From: Acidobacteriaceae bacterium
GTDB lineage: Bacteria; Acidobacteriota; Terriglobia; Terriglobales; Acidobacteriaceae
DNA length: 64,000 nt
Direction of reading: 5' to 3'
NCBI GenBank assembly: GCA_025462885.1
Contig: JAOAPN010000015.1
Span: 1 to 64,000 of the forward strand
Position 1 is the first letter of the stretch, and the number at the start of each line of letters is the position of its first letter. The position numbers were made by a program, and so were the translations under genes. Below the pieces are notes generated by a model. It was not told the origin of the DNA, did not search any database, and worked only from the letters and a program-made list of their open reading frames with translations. Shown piece by piece: positions 7,749-16,530 of this stretch.

Positions 7749-8696
7749 TCAGGACTCGGAACGTTTGAAACGCTTTGTATAGTCGCCTGCAGTTACGCCC
7801 AAGACACGTACAAAGACACGGCGCATGGAGTCGGCGGACCCAAAACCGCAGGCCTCGGCTATCTCTTTAAGTTCCTTAGAAGTACTGTCGATCATCTGCT
7901 GCGCCGCTTCCACGCGGAGCCGTTCCACGAACTGGCCCGGATTCAACTTCATCTCACGCAGGCAGACTCTTGAGAAGTGCCGAGGGCTCATGTGCATCCT
8001 CTCCGCCAGCGTCTCTACCGAGAGATCCGCTTGGAGATTTTCGAGCATGTACACCTGGAGTTCTCGCAAGGGCTCCGAGGAAGCGGCCTGCCGGGAAAGC
8101 ATATGGCTGTATTGGGCCTGGCCGCCCGGTCGAACGAGGAACATGACGAGCTGGCGGGCGACCGAGAGCGCGGCCTCATGACCGTGATCCTCCTCTAAAA
8201 GTGCGAGACAGAGGTCGATGCCTGCGGTAATGCCTGCCGAAGTGTAAGTGGAGCCATCCCGCAGATAGATGGGGTCTGGCTGGACCTTTACCCCCGGGAA
8301 CTCGTTTGCCAACCTGTCGCAAAAGTTCCGATGTGTCACTGCCTGCTTGCCATCGAGGAGGTGCGCCGCCGCAAGAACGAACGCCCCGGTGCAGATAGAG
8401 GCGACACGTCGTGAACGCTTCGCAGTTTCTGCAATCCACCGTAGATAGCTTTCGTCGTATTCGCCCGATTCGGCACCCGGCCCACCGGCGATGACGAGCG
8501 TATCGATGTGGCCTGAAATGCTCTCGCGGGGCACGGCGCCGGCAAGACCGATGCCGCGACCTGTCATGAGTGTACCGTCAGCCTCTGACGCGACCAAAGT
8601 TACATGGTAGTCCGGGATATTAGAGAAGACCTCGAGAGGCCCCGTAACATCGAGAATCTGAACCGGAGGCGGACCTGTGATAACCACTCTTCGCAT
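7749..8696 (-). CDS. GlxA-type regulator: DJ-1/PfpI domain plus AraC HTH
   Basis: A 315-residue transcription factor of the GATase1-like AraC group (FtrA/GlxA/CdhR type). The N-terminal DJ-1/PfpI-like domain (residues 3-185) has the nucleophile elbow ASICTGAF with C102 and the loop AGGPGAESG. It serves here as a sensor rather than an amidotransferase. The C-terminal part (about 205-312) holds two AraC helix-turn-helices, including LSVETLAERMHMSPRHFSR and LKEIAEACGFGSADSMRR. No strong ribosome site precedes the ATG. It lies 72 bp upstream of, and in the same direction as, the exported-HD/MOSC pair and could control it. Confidence 0.92.
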   Translation of the reverse strand: MRRVVITGPPPVQILDVTGPLEVFSNIPDYHVTLVASEADGTLMTGRGIGLAGAVPRESISGHIDTLVIAGGPGAESGEYDESYLRWIAETAKRSRRVASICTGAFVLAAAHLLDGKQAVTHRNFCDRLANEFPGVKVQPDPIYLRDGSTYTSAGITAGIDLCLALLEEDHGHEAALSVARQLVMFLVRPGGQAQYSHMLSRQAASSEPLRELQVYMLENLQADLSVETLAERMHMSPRHFSRVCLREMKLNPGQFVERLRVEAAQQMIDSTSKELKEIAEACGFGSADSMRRVFVRVLGVTAGDYTKRFKRSES

Positions 8697-9020
8697 ACAT
8701 GAGATTGTAGTGACGTTAAACGCTTACTAGGGCACCGGCGAATGATGTGGCGGACGTGGCAAGCTGCGGATAGTCGTCGTCTACACCTTCTTCAGGCAAT
8801 AACGCATCGTCCACACAGGGGCGTAGTCACCGTGCATCGCACGGTGACTACGCCCCTGTTCTTAGCATGAAATTCGACAAACAATCTCGCCGACCCCGTT
8901 GTCGAACGTGTTGGATGTTGCTCAGTGCAACCCCTCATACCGCACCGAAGGGGGCGACGATCCCTTTGGGAGTCAAGAGCGGTGGAGCACCAACGAGTAC
9001 GTATCCGCTCGCCACTGGAC
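8697..9020. other. Intergenic region with one long hairpin
   Basis: 324 bp between the minus-strand SDR stop and the GlxA-type start. It should contain the GlxA promoter near 8700-8760 and the hairpin at 8815-8859. No gene with coding support was found in the remainder. Confidence 0.5.
8815..8859 (-). terminator. 21-bp perfect-stem hairpin
   Basis: Arms 8815-8835 and 8839-8859 are exact reverse complements around the 3-base loop ATC. It lies downstream of the minus-strand SDR gene and upstream of the GlxA gene. No clear U-run follows on either strand. It is probably a transcriptional barrier between the two units, though the very long perfect stem is unusual. Confidence 0.55.
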
Positions 9021-9821
9021 TTAGCCCTGGAGGTTGTAGCGCTTCGCTGCCTCATTGCTGGAAAGGAAGGGGTAGAGCGCGAGGCGCGATTCCTCAAAAT
9101 GATTCCAGAGTTCGACATCTGGAAGCGCGGGGAGGGTCACGAGCTCCTTCGCATCGAAGGCGGCGAGTGCAGCATCGACGCAGTCTTCCGCGCTCATAAC
9201 CTTCTTTTCAGGAAGCTTGGTCACCGGCAGGCCTGCACGATCCCAGAAGTCCGTACGAGTTCCTCCGGGAAGAACCGCCTGGACCTGAACGCCAGTATCC
9301 TTGAGGGCTTTGAACAGCGATTGTGTGTAGCTGAGAACGTAGGCCTTTGTGCCGCTGTAAGTGCCATTCAAAGCGTCGGGATTGACGGCCACAACGGAGG
9401 CGATGTTGATGACTGCGCCAGCCTTTTTCCCGATAAGGCCGGGCAGAACGGCAGAGGTCAGGCGGGTGAGTGCGGTGACGTTGAGGAAGATCATATTTTC
9501 GAGCTCATCGACGCTGGAGTCCACTAGGGACTTTGCGCTACCGAATCCCGCGTTGTTGACGAGGATAGAGAGGTGCTCATCCGTTTTGAGTTGGGCTTCG
9601 AGCTTTAGAAGAGAAGGCTTGTCGGTGAGATCCGCGGCGACGGTCTCAACTTTGACACCGTATCGCTTGGTGAGTCTGCTAGCGACATCGTCGAGCCGAC
9701 TACCATTGCGGGCGATCAGCAGCAGGTCATACCCGCGTTGAGCGAGACGATCTGCATATACGGCACCGATACCGCCTGATGCTCCGGTGATGACTGCCCT
9801 GCCTTTGTAGCTGAAAGACAT
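9021..9821 (-). CDS. SDR-family oxidoreductase (DltE/YqjQ-like)
   Basis: A 266-residue short-chain dehydrogenase of the less strict branch that acts on varied carbonyls. Motifs: GRAVITGASGGIGAVYA cofactor loop, LLLIARNGSRLDD (NADP-type Arg), NNAGFGSAKS, catalytic Ser in INIASVVA, and YSGTKAYV (Tyr-x-x-x-Lys). The post-catalytic part LPGGTRTDFWDRAGLP is typical of this branch. The start at 9821 is preferred because GAGGAA lies six bases before it; an upstream ATG would add 14 residues without support. It is divergent from the serine hydrolase gene. Confidence 0.9.
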   Translation of the reverse strand: MSFSYKGRAVITGASGGIGAVYADRLAQRGYDLLLIARNGSRLDDVASRLTKRYGVKVETVAADLTDKPSLLKLEAQLKTDEHLSILVNNAGFGSAKSLVDSSVDELENMIFLNVTALTRLTSAVLPGLIGKKAGAVINIASVVAVNPDALNGTYSGTKAYVLSYTQSLFKALKDTGVQVQAVLPGGTRTDFWDRAGLPVTKLPEKKVMSAEDCVDAALAAFDAKELVTLPALPDVELWNHFEESRLALYPFLSSNEAAKRYNLQG

Positions 9822-10127
9822 GTCTAGTTCCTCGAGATGTTTCATTTTGAATTCCGCCTGCACGGTTGCGGATATGATCGACCGCGCTTATCCAACGATT
9901 CACTAAATTCGCATTGCCGTCGTGCACTAAGATTGCGGTCATATTCTATTCATGCGGTGGCGCGGGTGCGATTGGATTCCCCCAGAGCCAAGGATAGATT
10001 GTATATAGAATCTAAACACAGGCATCTGCACGGTGTCTTGGAAGCCAGGTACGCGACACTTTTGACGGCATGATCTAGGTCACCCGCACTGAAGGCGTCG
10101 GCCACGTATCGATAAAGGGAGATATTG
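9822..10127. promoter_or_regulatory. Divergent promoter region, SDR / serine hydrolase
   Basis: 306 bp with no gene. It contains an 18-bp AT-rich near-palindrome at 9996-10013 (arms AGATT/AATCT around a TATATA centre), a possible operator. Nothing else is recognised. Confidence 0.35.
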
Positions 10128-11540
10128 ATGAGACTCAGATCGTTCGCGAAGGTCATGTCCACTATTTTTGTGATGTACTTTTCAACCGGCCAGGCGGTCG
10201 CTCAAACGCCGAGCCAGCGGGCTGATGCGATATTGCAGCGCGCGATGAAAGATCGTCAGATTCCGGGCATGCAAGCAGCCGTCATTCTCAATGGGAAGGT
10301 GATCTTTTCTCGTTCATATGGTGTTGCAAATCTACAGACACCGGTGCCAGTTGGCCCGCAGACCGTGTTTACCATAAACTCCATTACCAAGTCGTTCACG
10401 GGCGTGGCTGCCATGGAAGAAGTCGAAAGAGGGCGGCTAGACCTGTCGGTTCCGATCTCCACCTACCTCACTGATATCCCAAAGAGTTGGGGAAAAGTGA
10501 CGACTGCCCAACTGCTAGGTCAGGTCTCTGGTCTCCCAGACATCTTTGCTTATGGCAATGCCGATCTGAACGGGATCAGGGACGAAAAGGCGGCGTGGGC
10601 TTGGGCATTGTCCCAGCCGGTTTCAGCTCCTGGGGAAAAAGTGAACTATTGCCAAACGAACCTTCGACTCGTTCAACTCATCATCAATAAACTCGAAGGT
10701 CGAGATCCCGACGCGTCCCTTATGGACGAGCAATTGAAAAAGGCGCACATGATTGCGACCACCTATGGCGACTCTGAAGATGTTATCAAGAACAAGTCGC
10801 AGCCATACCAGTTTGGCGACGACGGATTGATCCACAATCATTATGAATGGTTCGGGCCGATGATGCGTGCGAACGCAGGTTTAAACAGCACTGCAGAGGA
10901 CATGGCACAGTGGATGATTTCCATTCTGGATGGCAAACAGCTGACTCAAAGGTCGCTCGAAAGCCTGTGGAGGCTCGTTCGCTTGAACGACGGTTCTCCA
11001 AGTTCCTTTGCTCTAGGCTGGGAGCGCCACCAGCTTCCGAACTACGTGTCAGTCGGAATGGTCGGAGGTACGAGAGCCGCTGTTTCTCTGTACCCCAAAT
11101 ACGATTTGGGGGTTGTAATTCTCACTAACCTAATGGGCTCGAATCCAGAAGAACTAACTGATGAAGTAGCGGCTTCATTCGTTTCAGGGATCAAGCTGTC
11201 TGGGATATCCGAACTGCGCGCTCAAATCGAGAAATTTGGATATGAGCACTTAGAGGCTTCCTTGGCAGCGGCCGAGGCAACAGACAATCGGGACAGCTTC
11301 GATCAGGACGAACTCGAGACTTGGATAAGCCGAGTGTTATTTAGCAAGAACTATGCACGAGCGGTAGCCCTGGCGAAGTTTGATTGCGCCCTTTTCCCCA
11401 AAAGCGTTACGCCGCTGGAGCTTCTCGCGAAAGGCTATAAGGGAAACAGGCAGTTCGAAGAAGAGACGCGCGTTTACCGAGAGCTTCTGGCGAAAGATCC
11501 AACGAACAAAGCGGCGATGTCTTTCTTTGAAGCAAGGTGA
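10128..11540 (+). CDS. Secreted serine hydrolase (class C beta-lactamase family)
   Basis: A 470-residue exported protein. The signal peptide at residues 1-25 ends near GQAVAQ. The beta-lactamase/esterase fold carries the nucleophile motif S-I-T-K (S85-K88). The second motif, normally Y-x-N, reads NYCQTN. The third region, VGGTRA, stands in for KTG/HxG. These relaxed motifs suggest an esterase, amidase or D-aminopeptidase-like enzyme rather than a true beta-lactamase. The C-terminal 120 residues are helical and TPR-like (LARAVALAKF-type repeats). ATG at 10128 has AAGGGAG upstream. It is monocistronic. The substrate is unknown. Confidence 0.88.
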   Translation: MRLRSFAKVMSTIFVMYFSTGQAVAQTPSQRADAILQRAMKDRQIPGMQAAVILNGKVIFSRSYGVANLQTPVPVGPQTVFTINSITKSFTGVAAMEEVERGRLDLSVPISTYLTDIPKSWGKVTTAQLLGQVSGLPDIFAYGNADLNGIRDEKAAWAWALSQPVSAPGEKVNYCQTNLRLVQLIINKLEGRDPDASLMDEQLKKAHMIATTYGDSEDVIKNKSQPYQFGDDGLIHNHYEWFGPMMRANAGLNSTAEDMAQWMISILDGKQLTQRSLESLWRLVRLNDGSPSSFALGWERHQLPNYVSVGMVGGTRAAVSLYPKYDLGVVILTNLMGSNPEELTDEVAASFVSGIKLSGISELRAQIEKFGYEHLEASLAAAEATDNRDSFDQDELETWISRVLFSKNYARAVALAKFDCALFPKSVTPLELLAKGYKGNRQFEEETRVYRELLAKDPTNKAAMSFFEAR

Positions 11541-11654
11541 GACCTCGATTCTGGCAGCGGCGCTAGCATGCGATCTGTGGACGATGCGGCTGTACCCTTC
11601 ATTGATACGTATCGCGTCCACCGCCCTGCCCACTTTGGCTTTGTTTACAATACA

Positions 11655-11666
11655 TGTATATACATT
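11655..11666. promoter_or_regulatory. Candidate MarR operator, copy 1
   Basis: The perfect 12-bp palindrome ATGTATATACAT lies 99 bp upstream of the MarR ATG, in an AT-rich promoter-like stretch. The same palindrome recurs at 14485-14496 between the MFS and enoyl-CoA hydratase genes, which suggests one regulator for both places. Confidence 0.6.
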
Positions 11667-11765
11667 ATAAAATACTTGTGGCGTCGACTTGAGTGTGCCA
11701 CGTATCGGCATCGGCTTCGGCATCAGGTCGGCTAGCCCGTTCTAAGGAGCCATAACGCCTCGACG

Positions 11766-12200
11766 ATGACCGACAAATACAAAGATCCTACCCAGTGCAT
11801 CTGTACGACGCTTCGACAGGCGACCCGCAACGTAACTCAGCTCTATGACGATGCCCTCCGCCCGTCAGGGCTGCGCACAACACAACTCAATACTCTAAAC
11901 GCTATAGGGGAAGAGGGAGAAGCGACGGTCACCAAGCTCACTGAGCTGTTGCTGATTGACCAAACGACGCTCACCCGGAACTTGGCGGTTCTTGAACGCG
12001 ACGGATTGATCAAGCAGGTTCAGAAACCCGACGGCCGGCTCAAGTCGGTCAGATTGACCAAGAAGGGCGAGCAGGCTCTACAGGCCGCATTACCCTTGTG
12101 GGCTGAGATTCAGGAAAAAGTCACGAAGGCAATTAGTTCCAGCACATGGGCGTCCATGAGCGCCGAGTTGGAGCGTCTAGCCCGACTTTCAGTTGCCTGA
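11766..12200 (+). CDS. MarR-family transcriptional regulator
   Basis: A 144-residue winged-helix repressor. Domain segments: LYDDALRPSGLRTTQLNTLNAIG, the recognition helix LLIDQTTLTRNLAVLERDGLI, and the beta-wing PDGRLKSVRLTKKGEQAL. An N-terminal Cys-x-Cys (C11, C13) is present, a feature seen in one MarR subgroup and possibly redox-sensing. Ribosome-site spacing is poor: AAGGAG is about 19 bases from the ATG. Probable targets are its own promoter and the divergent MFS/hydratase promoter, since both carry the same palindrome. Confidence 0.9.
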   Translation: MTDKYKDPTQCICTTLRQATRNVTQLYDDALRPSGLRTTQLNTLNAIGEEGEATVTKLTELLLIDQTTLTRNLAVLERDGLIKQVQKPDGRLKSVRLTKKGEQALQAALPLWAEIQEKVTKAISSSTWASMSAELERLARLSVA

Positions 12201-12224
12201 CCGGTTCCGCTAGGACTCTGTCTT

Positions 12225-12263
12225 GCGCATGGATGAGTCAGCCGATTGACTCATCCCATGCGC
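12225..12263 (+). terminator. Hairpin after marR-like gene
   Basis: A 16-bp stem with one bulged C (arms 12225-12240 and 12247-12263, loop GCCGAT) begins 24 bp after the MarR stop. No long T-run follows. It is probably a terminator or processing site between MarR and the lipocalin-like gene. Confidence 0.55.
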
Positions 12264-12338
12264 TGTCAGGATGTTGCGTCGACGATCATGAGAGTTGCAA
12301 CTATGTATCGAAGAATCCAGCCTCAGGAAGGACTACAA

Positions 12339-12803
12339 ATGGCCATCGGTTCTGAACTACGATTAGCTTTGATTGGTACGTGGCTACTGGATTCCTATGT
12401 CGAAATTGACCACGAGACTGGCGCACAGGATCATCCCCTTGGCATTACGCCACAAGGCATCATCATGTACACACCCGATGGGTATATGTCTGCTCAGCTT
12501 CAGAAGAGCTCGCGGAGACCGTTCGTAGGTGGTGATCTGTACGAGGGGGAGCCGTCGGAATACACGGAGGCTGGCCGCACATACATAGCCTACTCGGGCC
12601 GCTTTTTTTTAGATGAACAGTCGAAAACGATTTCTCATGAAATGGCCGTAAGCTTCTTTCCCAACTGGACCGGCCAGACTCAGATCCGCCTTATCGAACT
12701 AGAGATGGATCGCCTACACCTTGCCACAGATGGGCCTCAACGTTTCAACGGAAAGTTGAAGACGGCCAATTTGATTTGGAAGCGTGCTATATCGAATGGG
12801 TAG
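12339..12803 (+). CDS. Lipocalin-like domain protein
   Basis: A 154-residue protein matching the lipocalin-like family: LIGTWLLDSYVEID at the start, GIIMYTPDGYMSAQLQ in the middle and YIAYSGRFFLDEQSKTISHEM later. Family members form a small beta-barrel and often accompany detoxification or degradation genes; no ligand is known. No signal peptide is seen. ATG at 12339 has AGGAAGG before it; upstream in-frame starts lack this. It may be co-regulated with the MarR gene, though a hairpin lies between. Confidence 0.82.
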   Translation: MAIGSELRLALIGTWLLDSYVEIDHETGAQDHPLGITPQGIIMYTPDGYMSAQLQKSSRRPFVGGDLYEGEPSEYTEAGRTYIAYSGRFFLDEQSKTISHEMAVSFFPNWTGQTQIRLIELEMDRLHLATDGPQRFNGKLKTANLIWKRAISNG

Positions 12804-12948
12804 ACCAGCGCGCCAGTGACCACTCACTGTGTTCGCGTAGCACACTCATAACGGCCCCAGCCGAAACCTTCGAAGGCCCGAGAAACTGCAGTTGCGCGCA
12901 GCCAACTCTGACAGAGCAGGCCCAGAACCGCTTGGGCTAGCCGAGACT

Positions 12949-14388
12949 TCAGGACGGGGCGACAAATTGAGTGTCGCATTGAGTGTCGCAAACCGGCGGG
13001 ACTGACCGCATTTGGGGGCGCTCTCGACGAAAGGCGTAAAGAGCAGCAATCCCTGACAGAGTCTGTGCAGAGGCGAAAAAGGCCAGCGCGATGCCAAAAC
13101 CGAATCGGATGAGATGCTGAAAGCAGACAGCTCCCACGCCCATTCCGACGAAGTTTGCGAATGTTGCGAGACCGGTAATTTGTCCCCTGTGTTTGGGGTT
13201 CAAAGACGTCGTAATACTTGACATCAAGGGATGCGTCGCATCGAACCCTACCGAGAGAGCCGTGATCGCAAGCCCGGCGATGAATCGCGTACTTCGAGGA
13301 ACCAGCAAGAACGCGCATCCGGCAGCCCAAAGAAATCCGAGGGGGACTACGTAACGTCTTCCATAGTGGTCCGCCCATCGGCCAATCGTCGCTCCGAAGA
13401 AGATGCCAGGAAGTCCGTAGCCTACGAGCGCAAAACCTATGCCGATGTCATGCAGATGATATCGGCGCGCAAGCAAAAGACCGAGCCACGCAAAAATCCC
13501 GCCGTGAAACGCTCCGTTACAGAAGATGAACGCAAGCGTTCTGCCGCCGCGGGGAGCGTCTAACACGACGAGGTACTCGCGAATGACTCGCCGGATGGAC
13601 GTGGCTCTTCGGTTCGGAGAGATGACCGGACCGTCACTCCTCAAGACCAAGACTGCGCCGAGGCAGCATACAACCGCGAGCGCCCGAAACTCATTCCTCC
13701 ATCCCACGATGGGGTTGAGAATTGGCCCTAGCGAGGATCCTAGCCCTATGCCCGCAGCAATCGCCCCAAACATCCTGCCCATTGGGCGTCCTTGGACCGC
13801 ATAGGGATATCTGTCCCCGACGATTGAAATGGCGATCGCTACAATTCCGCCGCACCCCACGCCGGATAGAATCCGCGCCGCGACCAAGGTCCGGCTGGAA
13901 TCTGAAAATGAAATGAGGATCATGGTCGCCGCAGCAAAGAACAAAAGACTTACGAGCGTTCGAGCACGTCCCCACCAATCCGACCATACGCCATATACGA
14001 GCGTCGATAGCCCGTATGGAATCAAATAGCCCGGAATAAGCCAGCCCAATTGGCGGGGCGGCACTGAAAACTCCCTCGACAATGCCGGGACGAGCGGCGC
14101 GATCATGTAATTGGCATAGAAGATTGCGAACGCGATGGATGCCAACACCCAAAGCTGCAACTCATTGTCTGTCGCCCTCAAGTCACTTCCAGCAGACGTA
14201 ATCTCCCCGCGACTGCCTGATTGGCGATCAGGTAAATGAGAAATGGTACCGGAGTCTGTATGCCCAAGAGATGGCGCATCAGGTCCAGGGTTTGGTACTA
14301 GATCTTCGACAGGCGCCGAGCATAGTTTTCCGCTCCGGCCGTTGCCAGCAGTTCGTCGCTCGGATTCCAGAGATTCGGTACTGTTCAT
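12949..14388 (-). CDS. MFS permease (AraJ/NepI-like)
   Basis: A 12-helix major facilitator protein of about 479 residues. A polar, disordered N-terminal region of some 70-80 residues precedes the first helix (LQLWVLASIAFAIFYANYM). The MFS loop 2-3 motif is GVWSDWWGRARTLVS and its counterpart in the second half is GRWADHYGRRYVVPLG. The start at 14388 is preferred; the longest frame would start inside the operator palindrome at 14485-14496. The last residues include CDTQCDTQ, encoded by a 12-bp tandem duplication at 12967-12990. It is divergent from the enoyl-CoA hydratase, so it may import or export the same aromatic or acyl compound. Confidence 0.87.
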   Translation of the reverse strand: MNSTESLESERRTAGNGRSGKLCSAPVEDLVPNPGPDAPSLGHTDSGTISHLPDRQSGSRGEITSAGSDLRATDNELQLWVLASIAFAIFYANYMIAPLVPALSREFSVPPRQLGWLIPGYLIPYGLSTLVYGVWSDWWGRARTLVSLLFFAAATMILISFSDSSRTLVAARILSGVGCGGIVAIAISIVGDRYPYAVQGRPMGRMFGAIAAGIGLGSSLGPILNPIVGWRNEFRALAVVCCLGAVLVLRSDGPVISPNRRATSIRRVIREYLVVLDAPRGGRTLAFIFCNGAFHGGIFAWLGLLLARRYHLHDIGIGFALVGYGLPGIFFGATIGRWADHYGRRYVVPLGFLWAAGCAFLLVPRSTRFIAGLAITALSVGFDATHPLMSSITTSLNPKHRGQITGLATFANFVGMGVGAVCFQHLIRFGFGIALAFFASAQTLSGIAALYAFRRERPQMRSVPPVCDTQCDTQFVAPS

Positions 14389-14484
14389 GCGGAGGTTCCC
14401 TGAATAGCCGCTCGAATTAAAAAGCATTCTTGCTTTTCTCATGATGAAAGTTTTTGCGCGAAAGTTGACCTGTTCGGAGATTCC

Positions 14485-14496
14485 ATGTATATACAT
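14485..14496. promoter_or_regulatory. Candidate MarR operator, copy 2
   Basis: ATGTATATACAT, identical to 11655-11666, lies between the divergent MFS gene (start 14388) and hydratase gene (start 14574). Binding here could repress both. Confidence 0.6.
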
Positions 14497-14573
14497 ATAT
14501 CAGAAGCCAGAAAACGCGGTACTGCTGCTGATCTGGACTGCCGTCGAATTTAGAAAGGGAAGGTAGAAGTCTA

Positions 14574-15431
14574 ATGTCCCAGAAATCTGTTGTCCTCGGG
14601 CTTGAGAGCCTAAAGCAGTTCCGCGTTGTAGAAGAAGTGCCGGGCTTCTGGCGCGCCACATTTAACAATCCACCCGTCAATCTTTATGATCCAGACACAT
14701 TTCTCGAACTGAGAAGTATCTTGGATAAGACCGAGGAGACAACGGATGTGAAGGTGCTCGTCTTTGATAGCGCCGACCCTGACTATTTCATCTCCCACTA
14801 TGACCTTGTAAGGGCTACCGAGGTTCCCGAGAAGCCCAGCGATGATCACGTATACGGCTGGGCGCGCCTTTTCACCAGATTCAACGAGTCGCCGGTAGTG
14901 ACGATCGCCTCGATCCGTGGCGCAACCCGCGGCATCGGCAACGAATTCGCACTAGCGTTAGACATGCGGTTCGCAAGCAAGGAGAAGGCTCGCTTTGCGC
15001 AGATCGAGGTCGGTTTTGGCTGCATACCGGGCGGCGGCGGGATCGACTGGCTGTCAGCCCTTTCTGGACGTGCGCGCACGATAGAGATCGTGTGCGGCGG
15101 CAACGACTTCGACGCGACGACGGCTGCAGACTATGGCTGGATCAACCGCGCCTTCCCCGATGCGGACCTGGATGCTTTCGTGGATAATCTTGCGAAGCGG
15201 ATCGCGACGTTCGACCGACCGGCGCTCGAATTGGCCAAGCGAATGATCAATTCTCGAGTCACGATGCCGAGGGAGAGCGAACGCTGGTCCTCAATGCAGC
15301 AGTTCTTGCACACAATAACTTGGCCCGCGACCCAGGCGCGTTTCGGCAAGTCGCTCGAGCTTGGTCTCCAGAAGACGACCGACTTCGAACTCAATCTCGG
15401 GACGACGGTTGTAAACCTGCGCCCAGAGTAG
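14574..15431 (+). CDS. Enoyl-CoA hydratase/isomerase-family protein
   Basis: A 285-residue crotonase-fold protein. The oxyanion-hole region reads IASIRGATRGIGNEFALALDMRFAS, and the second conserved part GFGCIPGGGGIDWLSALSGRARTIEIV; the catalytic-Glu region shows QIEVGFG. This layout fits hydratases and isomerases that act on CoA thioesters, including hydroxycinnamoyl-CoA types, but the substrate is not decided. AAGGGAAGG lies upstream of the ATG. It is divergent from the MFS permease with a shared operator, which suggests a small regulated uptake or degradation unit under the MarR protein. Confidence 0.88.
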   Translation: MSQKSVVLGLESLKQFRVVEEVPGFWRATFNNPPVNLYDPDTFLELRSILDKTEETTDVKVLVFDSADPDYFISHYDLVRATEVPEKPSDDHVYGWARLFTRFNESPVVTIASIRGATRGIGNEFALALDMRFASKEKARFAQIEVGFGCIPGGGGIDWLSALSGRARTIEIVCGGNDFDATTAADYGWINRAFPDADLDAFVDNLAKRIATFDRPALELAKRMINSRVTMPRESERWSSMQQFLHTITWPATQARFGKSLELGLQKTTDFELNLGTTVVNLRPE

Positions 15432-15461
15432 CCGGCGTCAAGTCGCCATCACGTTCTTCGT

Positions 15462-15495
15462 GTCGTGGCCTGCAACCGCCTATGCAGGCCACGAC
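15462..15495 (+). terminator. Terminator after enoyl-CoA hydratase gene
   Basis: A 13-bp perfect stem (15462-15474 and 15483-15495, 8-base loop) is followed by GCTTTCT. It starts 31 bp after the hydratase stop and separates it from the convergent ArsR gene. Confidence 0.65.
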
Positions 15496-15586
15496 GCTTT
15501 CTGCCGGAATAATATCTTGAGATATCGGGGCTCTTGTTTAAGAGCTCGGCTCGCTGCTCTGTCGATGATGGCTCACTACGGCCCAC

Positions 15587-15955
15587 CTAACGCTTCCGCT
15601 TCGCCTTCTTAGTTTTCGCGGCGTCTGTGGCCAATTGAGTATGGTGCGCCCGCAATATCGTCGCAATTAGCAACGGATAATGCGCATCTACCTCCACGGA
15701 GCGGGACAGGTTAAAGGACTCCACTCCACGCCGCTCGCTCCGAATCAACCCCGCCTCTCGCAGCACCTTGATGTGTTGCGAGAGCGTTGACTTCGGGATC
15801 GCTTTGTCCTGAACCTGTAGAAACGTCGAGCAGTTTTGCGATCGTTCCTGCCCCACGATGTCCGCATAAATCGTCAGACGCACCGGGTCCGACAGTGCAT
15901 GCAAAATCGCTCCTATCGGCACATCCTGAATAGCGGGATGGATTAGCGGTCGCAT
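15587..15955 (-). CDS. ArsR-family regulator
   Basis: A 122-residue winged-helix regulator. ILHALSDPVRLTIYADIVG starts the domain, KSTLSQHIKVLREAGLIRSERRG is the recognition helix and wing, and a Lys/Arg tail (KTKKAKRKR) ends the protein. One Cys lies in QNCSTFLQ; no typical metal site is present. It is divergent from the cupin gene. The 158-bp gap between them holds ATGATCAA twice (16025-16032 and 16052-16059), a possible repressor site. It probably regulates the cupin-SDR(-KatG) genes. Confidence 0.88.
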   Translation of the reverse strand: MRPLIHPAIQDVPIGAILHALSDPVRLTIYADIVGQERSQNCSTFLQVQDKAIPKSTLSQHIKVLREAGLIRSERRGVESFNLSRSVEVDAHYPLLIATILRAHHTQLATDAAKTKKAKRKR

Positions 15956-16024
15956 CGATTCCCTTTACTTGGAGCGCACATGGCCCCGCAAAGATTCATT
16001 TGTTCCGGTTAGACATAACACAAG

Positions 16025-16059
16025 ATGATCAAACTAACGAATCTTAGGAGTATGATCAA
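16025..16059. promoter_or_regulatory. Direct repeat ATGATCAA in ArsR/cupin promoter region
   Basis: Two copies of ATGATCAA start 27 bp apart, between the divergent ArsR and cupin genes. They could be half-sites for the ArsR protein. Support is positional only. Confidence 0.35.
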
Positions 16060-16113
16060 CATCTAAATTTGCGATCCTCACAAATGACGATTTACTTGTC
16101 AAAAGGAGCACGA

Positions 16114-16530
16114 ATGTTTCAGATGCAAACACCTAATATTCCTCAGTCACCGCCGACGCAGACGACCATCACGGCTGTTTCAAAAAATACAACCACAGAC
16201 GCTGGGGAGCCTATTACTTATCTCTCGACACCGAACCCAGAGGTCACTTCCGTCATCCTTTCGCTACCCGAGGGAGGAAAGACGGACTGGATGACGCATC
16301 CAGTTCCCGGTTATCTGTACATCCTGCAAGGTGAGCTAACCGTCGAGTTCATAGACGGTACCCATTTGGTGTTCAAAGCGGGGCAAGCTTTTATGCAGGC
16401 CAGAACGAAATGGCACCGCGGTATCAATACAGGATCTGGTGAAATGCGATTCCTTGCGGTGTTTTTTGGCGAAAAGGGCACACCCGTGATTGTGAATCCA
16501 CCCCATCTCCAGAATGGTGACAAGCCATAA
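16114..16530 (+). CDS. Cupin-domain protein
   Basis: A 138-residue single-domain cupin. Motif 1 region: DWMTHPVPGYLYILQGELTVEF (residues 64-85); motif 2 region: GQAFMQARTKWHRGINTG. The usual His-x-His of motif 1 is reduced to one His, so metal binding may be altered. No signal peptide. ATG at 16114 follows AAAGGAG; an earlier in-frame start lacks this. It is followed in the same direction by an SDR and KatG. Such cupins often act as small oxygenases, isomerases or sensors; no specific role is assigned. Confidence 0.87.
   Translation: MFQMQTPNIPQSPPTQTTITAVSKNTTTDAGEPITYLSTPNPEVTSVILSLPEGGKTDWMTHPVPGYLYILQGELTVEFIDGTHLVFKAGQAFMQARTKWHRGINTGSGEMRFLAVFFGEKGTPVIVNPPHLQNGDKP

Noticed and set aside
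8925..9527. 200-codon plus-strand frame
   Set aside because: Antisense to the SDR gene with its motifs intact.
14389..14496. N-terminal extension of the MFS protein
   Set aside because: Its first codons are the operator palindrome itself, and no ribosome site precedes it.
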